Of a stretch of DNA of 64,000 bases, positions 52,728 to 61,859 are shown in pieces (position 1 is the first letter of the stretch; each line of letters opens with the position of its first letter). The notes beneath the pieces were generated by a model, which saw only the letters and a list, made by a program, of their open reading frames with translations, was not told where the DNA came from and did no database searches. The position numbers and the translations under genes were made by a program. This DNA comes from FEB-25 sp963726315 (GTDB lineage: Bacteria > Chloroflexota > Anaerolineae > Anaerolineales > UBA4823), in contig CAVSBZ010000002.1 in the NCBI GenBank assembly GCA_963726315.1, positions 124,001-188,000 of the forward strand, in the 5' to 3' direction.

Positions 52728-52994
52728 TTAGGTTCTCCTTCTTCTCCCAACAAATAATCGAATGATAAGGAGCAATACCACCGCCCCAACGAACGCTATC
52801 AGGATCGACGGCAGGTTAATCCCAGACATTGGGTCACCCATATGAAAGAAATAGGAAGCAACGAAGCCTCCCAACAATCCGCCTACCACGCCAACGATGA
52901 CGTCACCAATACAACCATACCCGCCCCCTTTGACGACCAATCCGGCAAAAAAACCAGCGATCAAACCAACCACAATCCAGGATAGTATTCCCAT
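52728..52994 (-). CDS. GlsB/YeaQ/YmgE family stress membrane protein 1
   Basis: This ~88-residue protein begins MGILSWIVVGLIAGFFAGLV, then GGGYGCIGDVIVGVVGG, LGGFVASYFF and a final hydrophobic helix ending in RLFVGRRRRT. The order is diagnostic for the YeaQ/YmgE (transglycosylase-associated, GlsB) family of stress-induced membrane proteins. I prefer the ATG at 52994 to that at 53003, as family members start MGxxSWIxxG. A paralogue lies at 53696. Confidence 0.9.
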   Translation of the reverse strand: MGILSWIVVGLIAGFFAGLVVKGGGYGCIGDVIVGVVGGLLGGFVASYFFHMGDPMSGINLPSILIAFVGAVVLLLIIRLFVGRRRRT

Positions 52995-53036
52995 GCTAAT
53001 CACCCTCTCTTATTAATCAGGCTTATCGATTGTTGT

Positions 53037-53064
53037 CATGCGAAGGGCGTAAACCCTTCGCATG
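53037..53064. terminator. 11-bp hairpin between small stress genes
   Basis: CATGCGAAGGG and CCCTTCGCATG form a perfect stem with loop CGTAAA. It lies 19 bases after the stop of the 45-aa gene on the minus strand and before the next YeaQ gene, so it can end or attenuate that transcript. Confidence 0.6.
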
Positions 53065-53083
53065 ACCGTTTCAACAAGGCGGC

Positions 53084-53221
53084 TTAATTCTCCTCAGAGC
53101 TAGAATCCTCGATGTGTACCGGTTTGTGGGTCCATCCGTTTTCTGTCGTAACGATCCGGCTGGCAAACCAGCCAATAACAGCTCCAGCACTGAGCCATAG
53201 AATGAATTTGATCAGTTCCAT
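53084..53221 (-). CDS. 45-residue small membrane protein, YeaQ-like N-terminus
   Basis: An ATG at 53221 is preceded by AAAGGAG at 6-7 bases. The frame reads MELIKFILWLSAGAVIGWFA, then SRIVTTENGW and an acidic C-terminal tail (IEDSSSEEN). One hydrophobic helix with a Gly-x-x-Gly face recalls the first helix of the YeaQ family, as if a short form of it. It lies in the stress gene run. Confidence 0.75.
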   Translation of the reverse strand: MELIKFILWLSAGAVIGWFASRIVTTENGWTHKPVHIEDSSSEEN

Positions 53222-53428
53222 TTTTCTCCTTTCAGAGTGTTACACGACCCCGGATTTTTAATGGTCGCATAACAAAACTCTTCCTTTGTATCTACCCACC
53301 GACTAAAGGGTCCCGGGTGTTTGGGTATTCGTACTTTCGGTGACAGTCGTTTGACTTGCGCCTGCGGGTGCTTAAGTCGTGATCTGTTTTCTTCCTGGCT
53401 TTCGCCATGAGTGTGTTTTTTTAATACC

Positions 53429-53647
53429 TCAAGCACTCTTAACTTTCTTCTCAACATCTTTTATCCGCCGATTGAATTCCTCTTCGGCAGCCTCGCGGGT
53501 GTAGCCATACTTCTGTTGGAGTAAGCCCACGATTTGTTCGGCATTGCCGCCCGCCTGTTGTAGCTCATCGTCAGTGAGCTTGCCCCACCACTCTTTCATC
53601 TGACCGTGAAATTCCTTATACTTGCCTTCAACAATGTCTTTATTCAT
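53429..53647 (-). CDS. CsbD family stress protein
   Basis: The 72-residue soluble helical protein MNKDIVEGKYKEFHGQMKEW, then WWGKLTDDELQQAGGNAEQI has the CsbD consensus (G-K-x-K-x-x-x-G-x-x-K-x-x-W-G-K-L-T-D-D-E). CsbD proteins are part of general stress regulons. The C-terminus is charged (KDVEKKVKSA). It lies 48 bases downstream of a second YeaQ-type gene. Confidence 0.93.
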   Translation of the reverse strand: MNKDIVEGKYKEFHGQMKEWWGKLTDDELQQAGGNAEQIVGLLQQKYGYTREAAEEEFNRRIKDVEKKVKSA

Positions 53648-53695
53648 ATTGTGCTCCTTTTTCCCTTTAGTAATTTCCTTTTTCTCGCGTCCGTT

Positions 53696-53947
53696 TTATC
53701 TTCTTCTAATCAGGCGCAATACCAGAAGCAGAATTACTGCTCCGACGAACGCAATCAGGATCGACTCTATATTGATCCCCGTCATAGTGCCTAAATGCAG
53801 CAAATTGACAGAAATCCAGCCTCCTATCAATCCGCCAACTATGCCTACGATGATGTCGCCAATCAACCCGAAGCCCCCGCCTTTAACGACCACTCCGGCC
53901 AAAAAACCAGCGATCAAACCAACCACAATCCAGGATAATATTGTCAT
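53696..53947 (-). CDS. GlsB/YeaQ/YmgE family stress membrane protein 2
   Basis: The 83-residue protein MTILSWIVVGLIAGFLAGVV, then GGGFGLIGDIIVGIVGGLIG is a close paralogue of the protein at 52728 and ends in LVLRLIRRR. The DNA is also similar between the two genes in the first helices, pointing to duplication. It forms a run with csbD and the small membrane genes in the same direction. Confidence 0.93.
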   Translation of the reverse strand: MTILSWIVVGLIAGFLAGVVVKGGGFGLIGDIIVGIVGGLIGGWISVNLLHLGTMTGINIESILIAFVGAVILLLVLRLIRRR

Positions 53948-54035
53948 TCTTTTCTCCGTTTCTTTTTTTTGATATCTTTATTTGATGTTATCCGATGGGA
54001 CGAACCCATTCACTTGACCGATTCGACAAGAAGGC

Positions 54036-54428
54036 TTAACTCTTCTTGGTGTTGCTGTTATTTAACATCCACTCGAAGAGCAGCTCCTGGTCGGGTGGGA
54101 GTGGAGTTGGCTGGGCAAATTGCTCATACCCCGCCAGGTTGACGCCGTGTAGCTCCTTCAACTTGTCCCGATACCAGACGTCAAATGGGAGCTCTGAGGC
54201 GATAATCTGCCCCAAAGCCTGCGCCACATCCGGAGCTTCCAATGTAGTCACAGCTGTCGACCCAAAGCCGGTTTCCACCAATGCCAACCGTTCGTGCGTG
54301 ATACCCAACCGCTGGCGGGAGGCTTCGTACGGCTTGCGTCGAGAATCACGTAACTCTTGGCAAAATCTCCGCCAGGCTTCCACCTTACCATCCAGGATGG
54401 GGAATGTTAGAACAATACCAGACATCAA
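54036..54428 (-). CDS. DUF6176-like family protein
   Basis: The 130-residue protein has VLTFPILDGKVEAWRRFCQELRDSRRKPYEASRQRLGITHER, then TTLEAPDVAQALGQII, FDVWYRDKLKELHGVNL; this is the DUF6176 pattern as I know it from Anaerolineae and Actinobacteria, apparently a dimeric alpha-beta-barrel (EthD/ABM-like) protein. Function is unknown. It is divergent from the BTAD regulator, 57-120 bases apart, so both may share control. Confidence 0.7.
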   Translation of the reverse strand: MMSGIVLTFPILDGKVEAWRRFCQELRDSRRKPYEASRQRLGITHERLALVETGFGSTAVTTLEAPDVAQALGQIIASELPFDVWYRDKLKELHGVNLAGYEQFAQPTPLPPDQELLFEWMLNNSNTKKS

Positions 54429-54548
54429 GGGCCTTCTTCCAGGATACCTCTTTCTTTAACAGAATTTACGGAACCTTCATCTTTCGTGTTAATCATTAGC
54501 TTGAGTATAATTATGGAGAGTCTCAAAATCGTCACAAGGGGTTTTGCA

Positions 54549-56945
54549 ATGGCTGACCAGGCAATACCATTACATATCTATGCATTGGGACCACCCGAAG
54601 TCCGCCTGGGCGAGCACCTGGTGAGCTTTCCCACCCGCAAGACGCTGGCCCTTCTTATCTACCTGGCGATCGAATCAGACCCGCAACCGCGGGAGACTTT
54701 GGCTGCCCTGCTATGGCCGGAAGCCAGCCCTGAACGCAGCCACGGGTCGCTACGCAACACCCTCGATCACCTGCAAACAGCCTTCCGCCAGGCGAGCAGT
54801 CATGCTCAAACATCCTATCTTCTAGTCACACATAATTCGCTCAGTCTGAATCCAGATGCCGATATCGACTTTGACTTGCAAACAGAGGAACGCGCGTACG
54901 CTCAGGCCCGTGCCGATCGTTCGAGCCGGTCGCTGCCGGAGGGTTCAGCCAGCCTGCCTTTATTACAATCGGCAGCAGCCTGCCAGCGGGGTGATTTTCT
55001 AGCCGGGTTTTCATTGGGCGATGCACCTGACTTTGATGATTGGGTAGCCATGCAGCGCGAAGTCTGGAATCGCCGGTTGGGTCTGATCCTGGACCGCCTA
55101 TCCGAAATCCAATTTGCGCATGGCGAGTTTGCTGGAGTCACAGAGACGGCTTCGCGTTGGATTGCCCTGGACGCGTTGAACGAAATTGCCTATCGCCGTA
55201 AGATGCGGGCGCACTTCGCGGCTGGCGAACGCGGACAAGCATTGGAGACATACGAAAGCTGTCGCCTCATTTTAGCGGCCGAATTGGGTATTGAACCAGA
55301 ACCAGATACGGTAGCATTGGCGGAGCGCATTCGCTTACAAGCTCCCCTCACACATCCTCATGTCCGCAAGACTCCCCTTCGGCTTCAGCAACCAGAAACC
55401 TCTCTCAGTTTTCTGGGAAGCCTGTTTACCGGGCGCAACCGCGAGTACCAGGCGCTTTTACAATCCTATCGACGCATTGCTGCAGGTCAGCCCCAACTGG
55501 TGGTGTTGCGCGGCGAGGTTGGGATTGGCAAGACCCGCCTGGCCAGAAAATTTAGTCGTTGGGCCAGTGCCCAGGGAGCTGAATTGCTGCAGGGAAGCGC
55601 TTTTGAGAGTGGCAGCCATTTGCCGTTTCAACCGCTGGTGGAGGCATTCCGGCTACGGCTTGCAGGTAGAAATTCGTTGATAGACATCGTTGATGAGATC
55701 TGGCTTTCGCCGCTAAGTCAGCTGCTCCCCGAATTGCGCCAACATCATCCCAATTTATCTCCCGATCCTGAGGAATCTCGTAAGATGGTAGGAGGGGTAA
55801 GCCAGGCACAGCTGTACGAGCCCCTGGTACAGAGTATGCTCGCCCTGGCGGAACGGGCGCCGCTGGTGCTGTTTATCGATGATTTGCAGTGGGCGGACAG
55901 CGCCACATTAGACCTGCTGCAATATGCATTCCGGCGCTGGCGAGATAACAATGCACGGATCTTGTTTTTGGCCGGCCTGCGGTCAGATGCTTTGCACCCA
56001 ATGACTCAACCCCAGCCAGCAGGCAGCCCACAGGGCTTGAGCCAATGGCTGGAACGCGCGGCGCGTGAGTTGACACCGGTTCATATCGAGCTGGAGCCGC
56101 TCGGAGAACATGAGACAGTGCAGATGATGCTGTCCATCCTGTCGCCACCCGATGCCGAATTCGCTCAGTGGTTATATGATGAAACGCATGGGCAGCCTTT
56201 CTACCTGATAGAGACGCTCAAGGATTTGCTCGAACGCAGTGTTCTTCACCCTAAACATCGGGCGGAGGGTAAATGGTCCTTCTCAGTAGATGCTGATCAC
56301 GATCTTGGGCAAGCGGTGCGCGTCCCATCCAGCATACATGCGGTGATCCGTTCGCGCTTAAATCGTATCAGCCCGAATGCCTTCAGCTTGTTGGCAGGTG
56401 GAGCCGTGCTCGAGCATCGGATCACGTTCGAGCGCATGTGTGCCATCTCCAGCCTGAGCGCAGACCAGGGCTTACCCGCCTTGGATGAATTGATCAGCGG
56501 GCGGTTGTTACTAGAAACCGCCCAGCCAGGTGTGGTTAGTGATTACGTATTCACCAACGACATGCTGCGCGATGTAGTATATACCGAAGCTGGTGATGCC
56601 CGGCGGAGGCTTTTTCACCACAGGGCATTGGAAGTCCTCGAAAAGGGTGGGGAGTCAGCGGCTGTACTGGCACATCACGCCCTGGCTGCCGGGCTGGCAC
56701 CGGACGCTTTCCGCTACAGCCTGGCTGCCGGGAGAGAAGCGATGCGTCTATCAGCGCTGAGTGATGCCATCGTCCACTTTGAGCACGCCCGCGGGTTCGT
56801 ACGGGAAGCTGCACTGCCATCAGTGCCAAATGAGGCGGATTTGCGGGAATTATACACGCAGCTCAGCCGGGCCTATCAATTGACTGGTCAAATGGAAAAA
56901 TCTTTGGCTATTGAGGCGGAACAAAAAACATTCCAAGTAGATTGA
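54549..56945 (+). CDS. BTAD/AAA transcriptional regulator, short C-terminus
   Basis: Domains are a winged helix (~8-95; LVSFPTRKTLALLIYLAIES), BTAD helical repeats (~100-260; ARADRSSRSL to LAAELGIEPEPDT), and a STAND-type AAA ATPase (~285-560) with Walker A GEVGIGKTR and Walker B LVLFIDDLQWAD. The C-terminal helical part ends just as a TPR array would begin (YTQLSRAYQLTGQMEKSLAIE). Family members are usually longer, so this one may be truncated. I choose the ATG at 54549 (AAGGGG before it); the frame is open to a GTG at 54486. Confidence 0.85.
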   Translation: MADQAIPLHIYALGPPEVRLGEHLVSFPTRKTLALLIYLAIESDPQPRETLAALLWPEASPERSHGSLRNTLDHLQTAFRQASSHAQTSYLLVTHNSLSLNPDADIDFDLQTEERAYAQARADRSSRSLPEGSASLPLLQSAAACQRGDFLAGFSLGDAPDFDDWVAMQREVWNRRLGLILDRLSEIQFAHGEFAGVTETASRWIALDALNEIAYRRKMRAHFAAGERGQALETYESCRLILAAELGIEPEPDTVALAERIRLQAPLTHPHVRKTPLRLQQPETSLSFLGSLFTGRNREYQALLQSYRRIAAGQPQLVVLRGEVGIGKTRLARKFSRWASAQGAELLQGSAFESGSHLPFQPLVEAFRLRLAGRNSLIDIVDEIWLSPLSQLLPELRQHHPNLSPDPEESRKMVGGVSQAQLYEPLVQSMLALAERAPLVLFIDDLQWADSATLDLLQYAFRRWRDNNARILFLAGLRSDALHPMTQPQPAGSPQGLSQWLERAARELTPVHIELEPLGEHETVQMMLSILSPPDAEFAQWLYDETHGQPFYLIETLKDLLERSVLHPKHRAEGKWSFSVDADHDLGQAVRVPSSIHAVIRSRLNRISPNAFSLLAGGAVLEHRITFERMCAISSLSADQGLPALDELISGRLLLETAQPGVVSDYVFTNDMLRDVVYTEAGDARRRLFHHRALEVLEKGGESAAVLAHHALAAGLAPDAFRYSLAAGREAMRLSALSDAIVHFEHARGFVREAALPSVPNEADLRELYTQLSRAYQLTGQMEKSLAIEAEQKTFQVD

Positions 56946-57091
56946 AAACCGTCAACAAAACGCATTTGGAACCTGCTGGACAAACGGCAATGCTCTTCAA
57001 TAGGTCTCTTCCGTAAAATCTCCGACCTACACCTCCATACCGAATAACTCCCCTATTGCATTTGCCCTTATCTTCTGGCATAATAATATAG

Positions 57092-57706
57092 ATGACCATC
57101 GATATCAACGAAGCCAAAGTAAAACGCAATGAATTCGGCCTCTGGCTCTCATGGACCCTCGCCACTGCGCTCGGTATGCTCATTGGCTACCTGCCCCTTG
57201 CTCTCCTGATCGGTTCGGTTGACTTAGGCGTCGCACGCGTCATCGTCCCTATTATCTCTGGAATCTTTCTTGGCCTGGCCCAATGGCTAGTGTTACGCCC
57301 CTACATCTCTAAATCCTATGACTGGATCCTTAACCACGCCGTCGGATGGGTGGTAGGCTATACCCTCGGTTTGTACGTCGTGCAGTTACTATCCAAAACT
57401 TCACTCGGGATGCTCGTTGGTTTTATCTCCTTCGGAGTGATTGTAGCCCTCTTCCAATATCCAGCCCTTCGTCGTGAAATCCCGCACCTGGCTACCTGGA
57501 TCCTTGCTAACGTCGTCGGTTGGACCCTTGGCGCCTATCTCAGCCTGCTGGCCGCAGGAGTTCTCTTCCAAAATAAGGTACCTACCACTTTCACCAGCGT
57601 ACTCGTCTCCGTGGGTATCACCGGCTTTGTTGCAGGGGCAATCACAGGCCTGGCGCTTATCTGGATCGTCCGCCAGCCAGACCGGCTAGCGGTATCATCC
57701 GAGTAA
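57092..57706 (+). CDS. polytopic membrane protein of unknown function
   Basis: The 204-residue protein has about six membrane segments in three similar pairs: LGMLIGYLPLALLIGSV, GIFLGLAQWLVLRPYI and VVGWTLGAYLSLLAAGV. The motif G-L-x-Q-W-x-V-L-R occurs in Chloroflexota and cyanobacterial small membrane proteins of unknown function. It precedes the M48 protease gene by 16 bases on the same strand, suggesting a shared transcript. N-terminus has no cleavable signal. Confidence 0.7.
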   Translation: MTIDINEAKVKRNEFGLWLSWTLATALGMLIGYLPLALLIGSVDLGVARVIVPIISGIFLGLAQWLVLRPYISKSYDWILNHAVGWVVGYTLGLYVVQLLSKTSLGMLVGFISFGVIVALFQYPALRREIPHLATWILANVVGWTLGAYLSLLAAGVLFQNKVPTTFTSVLVSVGITGFVAGAITGLALIWIVRQPDRLAVSSE

Positions 57707-57722
57707 TTAAGGAAGGGAATAT

Positions 57723-58532
57723 ATGACTCGTGGAAGTGGCAGCGGTTTGGGTGTGAGGCTCTTGTTGGGTGCCGTCCTCGTCATCATCTCCCTCATCACC
57801 TATTTCAGCTCGCAGTCCACCAACCCTATTACCAATGACGTCCAGCACATCAGTATGAGCACCGATCAAGAGATCGCTATGGGACTGCAGGCTGCTCCTG
57901 AATTATCCGCCGAGTTCGGCGGCCTTGACTCCAACCAGGCTGACCAGCAACGGGTCCAGGAGATCGGCCAGCGCATCGTCAATGCCTCCCCTGCCGGTAC
58001 CCTCCCCTACCAGTACGCCTACCACCTGCTTGCCGACCCGCAGACCGTCAACGCCTTCGCTCTACCCGGCGGGCAGATATTCATCACCCGCGCCCTCTAC
58101 GACCTGCTGCAGACTGATGATGAGCTTGCCAGCGTTCTTGGTCACGAAACCGGGCATGTCGTTGCCCGCCATTCCGCCGAACAGATTGCCAAATCCCAGC
58201 TCACCCAGGGTATTACCGGCGCCGCCGTCATCGCTGCCTGCGACCCCAACAACCCCAACGGCTGCATCGCTGCTTCCGAGCTGGCTGCAGTTGTCGGAAA
58301 CCTCATCGATATGAAATACAGCCGATCTGACGAAACCGAAGCCGATTGGTTGGGAGTCTGCTTCATGAACGACAGTGGTTATGACACCCAGGATATGGTT
58401 AAGGTCATGCAGATCCTGGATTCACTTAGCCAGGGACAGCAACCCCCCGAATTCCTCAGCTCGCACCCCGATCCCGGCAACCGCATCCTCGCCATCCAGA
58501 CCGATATCCAGAACATCGATCAGTGCCCATAG
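57723..58532 (+). CDS. M48 family metalloprotease
   Basis: The 269-residue protein has an N-terminal membrane anchor (~10-28) and an external M48 domain with the zinc motif H-E-T-G-H (His141, Glu142, His145) and a third ligand in RSDETEADWLG. FALPGGQIFITRALYDLLQTDDELASVLGHE is diagnostic. It resembles BepA/LoiP-type quality-control proteases of the envelope. It ends with HPDPGNRI. Follows the 6-TM protein gene. Confidence 0.92.
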   Translation: MTRGSGSGLGVRLLLGAVLVIISLITYFSSQSTNPITNDVQHISMSTDQEIAMGLQAAPELSAEFGGLDSNQADQQRVQEIGQRIVNASPAGTLPYQYAYHLLADPQTVNAFALPGGQIFITRALYDLLQTDDELASVLGHETGHVVARHSAEQIAKSQLTQGITGAAVIAACDPNNPNGCIAASELAAVVGNLIDMKYSRSDETEADWLGVCFMNDSGYDTQDMVKVMQILDSLSQGQQPPEFLSSHPDPGNRILAIQTDIQNIDQCP

Positions 58533-58556
58533 AGACCCCCGTGTTGGGCTGTGATA

Positions 58557-58573
58557 CCACTTCGTCGAAGTGG
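58557..58573. terminator. short palindrome after M48 gene
   Basis: CCACTTCG and CGAAGTGG flank one T, a 17-base near-palindrome, 24 bases after the stop. It may be a terminator stem (CCACTT/AAGTGG with a CGTCG loop) or a site for a dimeric regulator. Confidence 0.4.
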
Positions 58574-58815
58574 GACTTGCTACGCACACCCAGCTGCCGT
58601 TCATGTAAACAATTGGGTTGCTGTGTTCCATAAACTGTTAAGCCACCAAATCACAGCTAACCACTTCGTATCGGTTAGCCGGTTTGGTCAGTACTTTTTT
58701 GGAGGTAAATCGGTTTTTGGCGAAAGAATAGAAAACAGGGTCAGATGGCCTGTAGGTAAAAGCGCAATTGATATATAGTCAAAGCGATTGCCGATCTTGG
58801 TCTCGGGTATCATGA

Positions 58816-59739
58816 ATGAGAATAGCATCAATGACTAAACTATTTCGAGTGGCTCGGATTCAATTCTTGATTTGCGGAATGGCGCTTTTCGCGTTTGGAG
58901 CTCTTTGGGCAGTTCTATTAGGAGCTCCTGTTTATCTATCAAGGATACTCCTTGGTTACCTGGTCCTTCTACCGGCCCATCTTTCCATTTCCTACAGCAA
59001 CGACTATTTCGACATTGATGTAGACAAGTACGACAAACCCACCATCTTCAGCGGAGGAAGTGGCGTTTTGGTGGATAATCCCGGATTGAGAATACCTGCC
59101 AAATGGATTGCGATAACCCTGATCTTGTGCTCCCTGGCACTCGGAATTGTGTTTCAAATTCTGTACTCATTTCCGATCTGGTTCTTGGGTATTGTTTTAT
59201 TGGGCAATCTATTAGGCTGGTTTTACTCCGCGCCACCTATAAGGCTTGCTTACCGCGGTTTAGGTGAATTGTCGATGGCCATTTCCATCGGCTTGCTAAT
59301 CCCGGGATTTGGATATCTGGTAACAAGTGGGCAAATTAATATGGATGGATTGCTTTTTATCATACCCCTTACGCTGTATGGTTTAGCATTCATTCTAAAT
59401 GTTGAGATACCGGATATGGAATCAGACCGTTTGGGCAATAAGAGGACATGGGTAGCTCGAAAGGGTCGGGGCTTTGGTTTCACTGTAATAGCAGCGTCAT
59501 TTCTCCTGGCAACATTATTCTTCTTGTGTTTTCCATGGTTATCCTCCCGGAACTATCCATTGGAATTTCGTATTCTGGGAATTCTGTCTTTAATGCCTCT
59601 TGCAGCAGGCTGCATTGGTCTGCTTAGGAGACCAGTTGAGAAACAACTGGCTACCCAGGTTGTTAATGGGATCATGATAGCTATTGCAGCTTTCTGTTTC
59701 TTAGTAGATGGGTATTTTGTTTATCTGGTCTTCAATTAA
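58816..59739 (+). CDS. UbiA family prenyltransferase
   Basis: The 307-residue protein has about eight membrane helices and both Asp-rich prenyl-diphosphate sites: SNDYFDIDVDKYDKP (~residues 54-68) and DMESDRLGNKRT (~198-209). UbiA enzymes attach prenyl chains to aromatic or other acceptors (quinones, haem O, archaeal-type lipids). The acceptor is not predictable and no quinone genes are near. Its ATG at 58816 follows no strong SD, so an alternative start just downstream (MTKLFR) is possible. Confidence 0.88.
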   Translation: MRIASMTKLFRVARIQFLICGMALFAFGALWAVLLGAPVYLSRILLGYLVLLPAHLSISYSNDYFDIDVDKYDKPTIFSGGSGVLVDNPGLRIPAKWIAITLILCSLALGIVFQILYSFPIWFLGIVLLGNLLGWFYSAPPIRLAYRGLGELSMAISIGLLIPGFGYLVTSGQINMDGLLFIIPLTLYGLAFILNVEIPDMESDRLGNKRTWVARKGRGFGFTVIAASFLLATLFFLCFPWLSSRNYPLEFRILGILSLMPLAAGCIGLLRRPVEKQLATQVVNGIMIAIAAFCFLVDGYFVYLVFN

Positions 59740-60621
59740 AAGCGTCAGTAAGGATATAGAAAAAATGTGGGAGTTGGAGAGAGAATAAAGCTCCCTGGTT
59801 AGGCGCTAATTTGCCGGTCATTTCAAGTTTTTTATGTAAGGCTCTTGTTTCTCAGCCACAGCGGAGGCGCATTACTCGTGGCCCACTGCGGACCATTGAT
59901 CAACACGACCAACTTGATAATCATCAGCGCCATGAAAAGAACGTGCGAGAGCAGGCGTTCCTGCGCGAACACGTAACCCAACAACGCCTCCACCGGGTAG
60001 TTGTTTCTCCGCTCGAGCATGAAGCCGCTGTCCACATCCATGAGAGCCTCAGGCGATTCTTAGGCGAAAGATAAAATCTCACTTTGTGGGTTTTCGGAAT
60101 TTTAGAAACTCCCTGTCAATCGTCCTTATTCGCGGCCGGCAGGGAGACAGTGTTCGTGTCGTAGCACCAGATTATTATTCCTGACTGTTTCAAATAATCT
60201 ATCCATAAGCGAGGTGCGGTGCTTGACATTACCCGTAATAATCGCGGATGATTCCTCCCAGGAAATCTATTCTACGAATCGATCCTCTGGTATTCCTTTC
60301 TGGTGAGAAATAGAAAAGCCCTGACTCATGCCAAGCTGTTCGGGGGGAATAGTCGAAGTATTAAGCATATTCATTTAGAAAATGTAGAAGGTGGTTTTCC
60401 TTTCCGTTTGAAGCTTCACTTACAACCGACGAGTTCTTGACACCCAATTTCCTTGTGACGCTTTTGAGACTCAATACCTCTATACTGTTGTTAATTGAGC
60501 GGAGGACATAAACCCCTCACGCAGTCACAAGAATTAAACCTAAACCTGGAACGGTAGCTCAATTTTCAATTGATTTCATGACTGCGTAGCCACTAATAGA
60601 TCATTCAATAGGAGGCGTTTT
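59740..60621. other. 880-base gene-poor spacer
   Basis: Two opposed frames at about 59811-60074 (plus) and 59832-60041 (minus, with one hydrophobic segment) have weak ribosome sites and I do not accept either firmly. The rest is AT-rich and holds the promoter of the 60622 operon; GGAGG lies at 60611-60615. Confidence 0.4.
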
Positions 60622-61185
60622 GTGGATACTACATTAATCGTTATCATCGTCGTTGTGGTAGTGGTGATTATAGGTGTCATATTAGGTCTGATTTTCTCTC
60701 GCCGTAATCGTTCGAAACAGCTCCAAGAAAAATTCGGACCTGAGTACGATCACGCTGTAGAGACCTTGGGTAGCGAGAAGAAAGCACAAACGGAGCTGAA
60801 TGAGCGTCAGAAGCATGTTGAAGCTCTGAATATTCGTCCACTTTCGGTTAGCGAGCATGATCGATATCTGGCCGAATGGACCGCTGTACAGTCCAAATTT
60901 GTCGACGAACCAGGACAGGCGATCGTTGATGCTGATCGCCTGATCATGGAAGTCATGCAGATTCGTGGTTACCCTGTATCTGATTTTGAGCAGCGGGTGG
61001 CCGATATCTCGGTTAAATATCCTGCTTTAGTGACCAATTACCGCGGTGCGCGGGAGATAGCAAACAAAAATAAGCTGGGACAGGCAAATACAGAAGAATT
61101 AAGGCAGGCAATGATTTATTACCGGTCTCTGTTTGAGGAACTCCTCAAAATAGAACCAGTCGTTGGAGAGGGAAAAAAGGTATGA
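60622..61185 (+). CDS. membrane-anchored helical protein
   Basis: The 187-residue protein has one long N-terminal hydrophobic stretch (IVIIVVVVVVIIGVILGLIF, ~residues 5-27), a basic stop-transfer (SRRNRSKQL) and a soluble helical domain. RPLSVSEHDRYLAEWTAVQSKFVDEPGQAIVDADRLI is repeated in the next gene product. The start is a GTG, with AGGAGG well placed. The family is conserved in many bacteria with unknown function. It overlaps the next gene by 4 bases. Confidence 0.75.
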   Translation: MDTTLIVIIVVVVVVIIGVILGLIFSRRNRSKQLQEKFGPEYDHAVETLGSEKKAQTELNERQKHVEALNIRPLSVSEHDRYLAEWTAVQSKFVDEPGQAIVDADRLIMEVMQIRGYPVSDFEQRVADISVKYPALVTNYRGAREIANKNKLGQANTEELRQAMIYYRSLFEELLKIEPVVGEGKKV

Positions 61186-61778
61186 ATGATCAATTTGGAA
61201 ACCCAGATATGGTTGAGAGAACCGATAAGGATATGAACATTCCGGATGTAAACTCAGATCCTTTTAATGATAATGTTCCGGTGGATGCGTCTCTTATCCA
61301 CGAGGCGACATGGAGCGAGACAGATATCCACGAAACGGCGAAGGTAGAGAAGATTGACCAAGAGATGCCGAAGGGCGAGACTATAGTCCATGAAACGCCG
61401 ATGGACGTGACGATTGCCCACGAGACGCCGATGGGTGAGACGATTGTCCACGAGACGCAAATGAGTGAGACGATTGCCCATGAAGCACCTGCCGTCACGA
61501 ATGTCAGTTCATCGGCATCTCTGCTTAACCGTGAGGAATCAGAGCTTTTTCGCACGCGCTGGAATGAGATCCAGGGCAAGTTTGTCGATGAACCACGTGC
61601 AGCTGTCCAACTGGCCGATGGGTTGGTGTCTGAAGTGGTCGAAAAAATCACCCAAATGTTTACCAACGAACATAGCTCCCTGGAGAGTCAGTGGAAACAG
61701 GGCAATGATGTCTCTACTGAAGACCTTCGCAAAGCCTTGCAGCACTACCGCTCATTCTTCAACCGGTTGGTGGGTTGA
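61182..61778 (+). CDS. soluble paralogue with 10-residue tandem repeats
   Basis: The 198-residue protein has an acidic N-terminal region with a run of ten-residue repeats (ETIVHETPMG and variants, ~residues 64-102), then a helical domain (RTRWNEIQGKFVDEPRAAVQL) that copies the domain of the preceding gene product, including the C-terminal TEDLRKALQHYRSFF. So the pair derives from duplication: one copy anchored, the other soluble with a repetitive linker. The role is unknown; it could form a membrane-linked complex with its neighbour. Confidence 0.75.
   Translation: MNDQFGNPDMVERTDKDMNIPDVNSDPFNDNVPVDASLIHEATWSETDIHETAKVEKIDQEMPKGETIVHETPMDVTIAHETPMGETIVHETQMSETIAHEAPAVTNVSSSASLLNREESELFRTRWNEIQGKFVDEPRAAVQLADGLVSEVVEKITQMFTNEHSSLESQWKQGNDVSTEDLRKALQHYRSFFNRLVG
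61379..61490 (+). repeat. 30-bp tandem coding repeat (GAGACGATTG...)
   Basis: About four units of 30 bases (GAGACGATTGTCCACGAGAC type) encode the E-T-I-V-H-E-T-P-M-G repeats. The near-identity at DNA level shows recent expansion. Confidence 0.8.
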
Positions 61779-61820
61779 GTAGAAGAGTTTAACAAAGATC
61801 CTTAATTACTCTTGATTGCA

Positions 61821-61859
61821 AAATGACCTGACCCTCTGGTTTTGTGGGTCAGGTCATTT
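61821..61859 (+). terminator. strong 14-bp hairpin terminator
   Basis: AAATGACCTGACCC and GGGTCAGGTCATTT form a perfect stem with an 11-base loop, 42 bases past the stop at 61778. CTAAGGATTCTTTT follows. It ends the 60622-61778 operon. Confidence 0.85.

Noticed and set aside
53212..53457. 81-codon minus-strand frame between csbD and the 45-aa gene
   Set aside because: It starts inside csbD, overlaps the better supported 45-aa gene, has no ribosome site and an unnatural composition.
59811..60074. 87-codon plus-strand frame and an opposed 69-codon minus-strand frame
   Set aside because: They overlap in opposite directions, neither has a good ribosome site, and the plus frame is His/Arg/Gln-rich as expected for an antisense reading.
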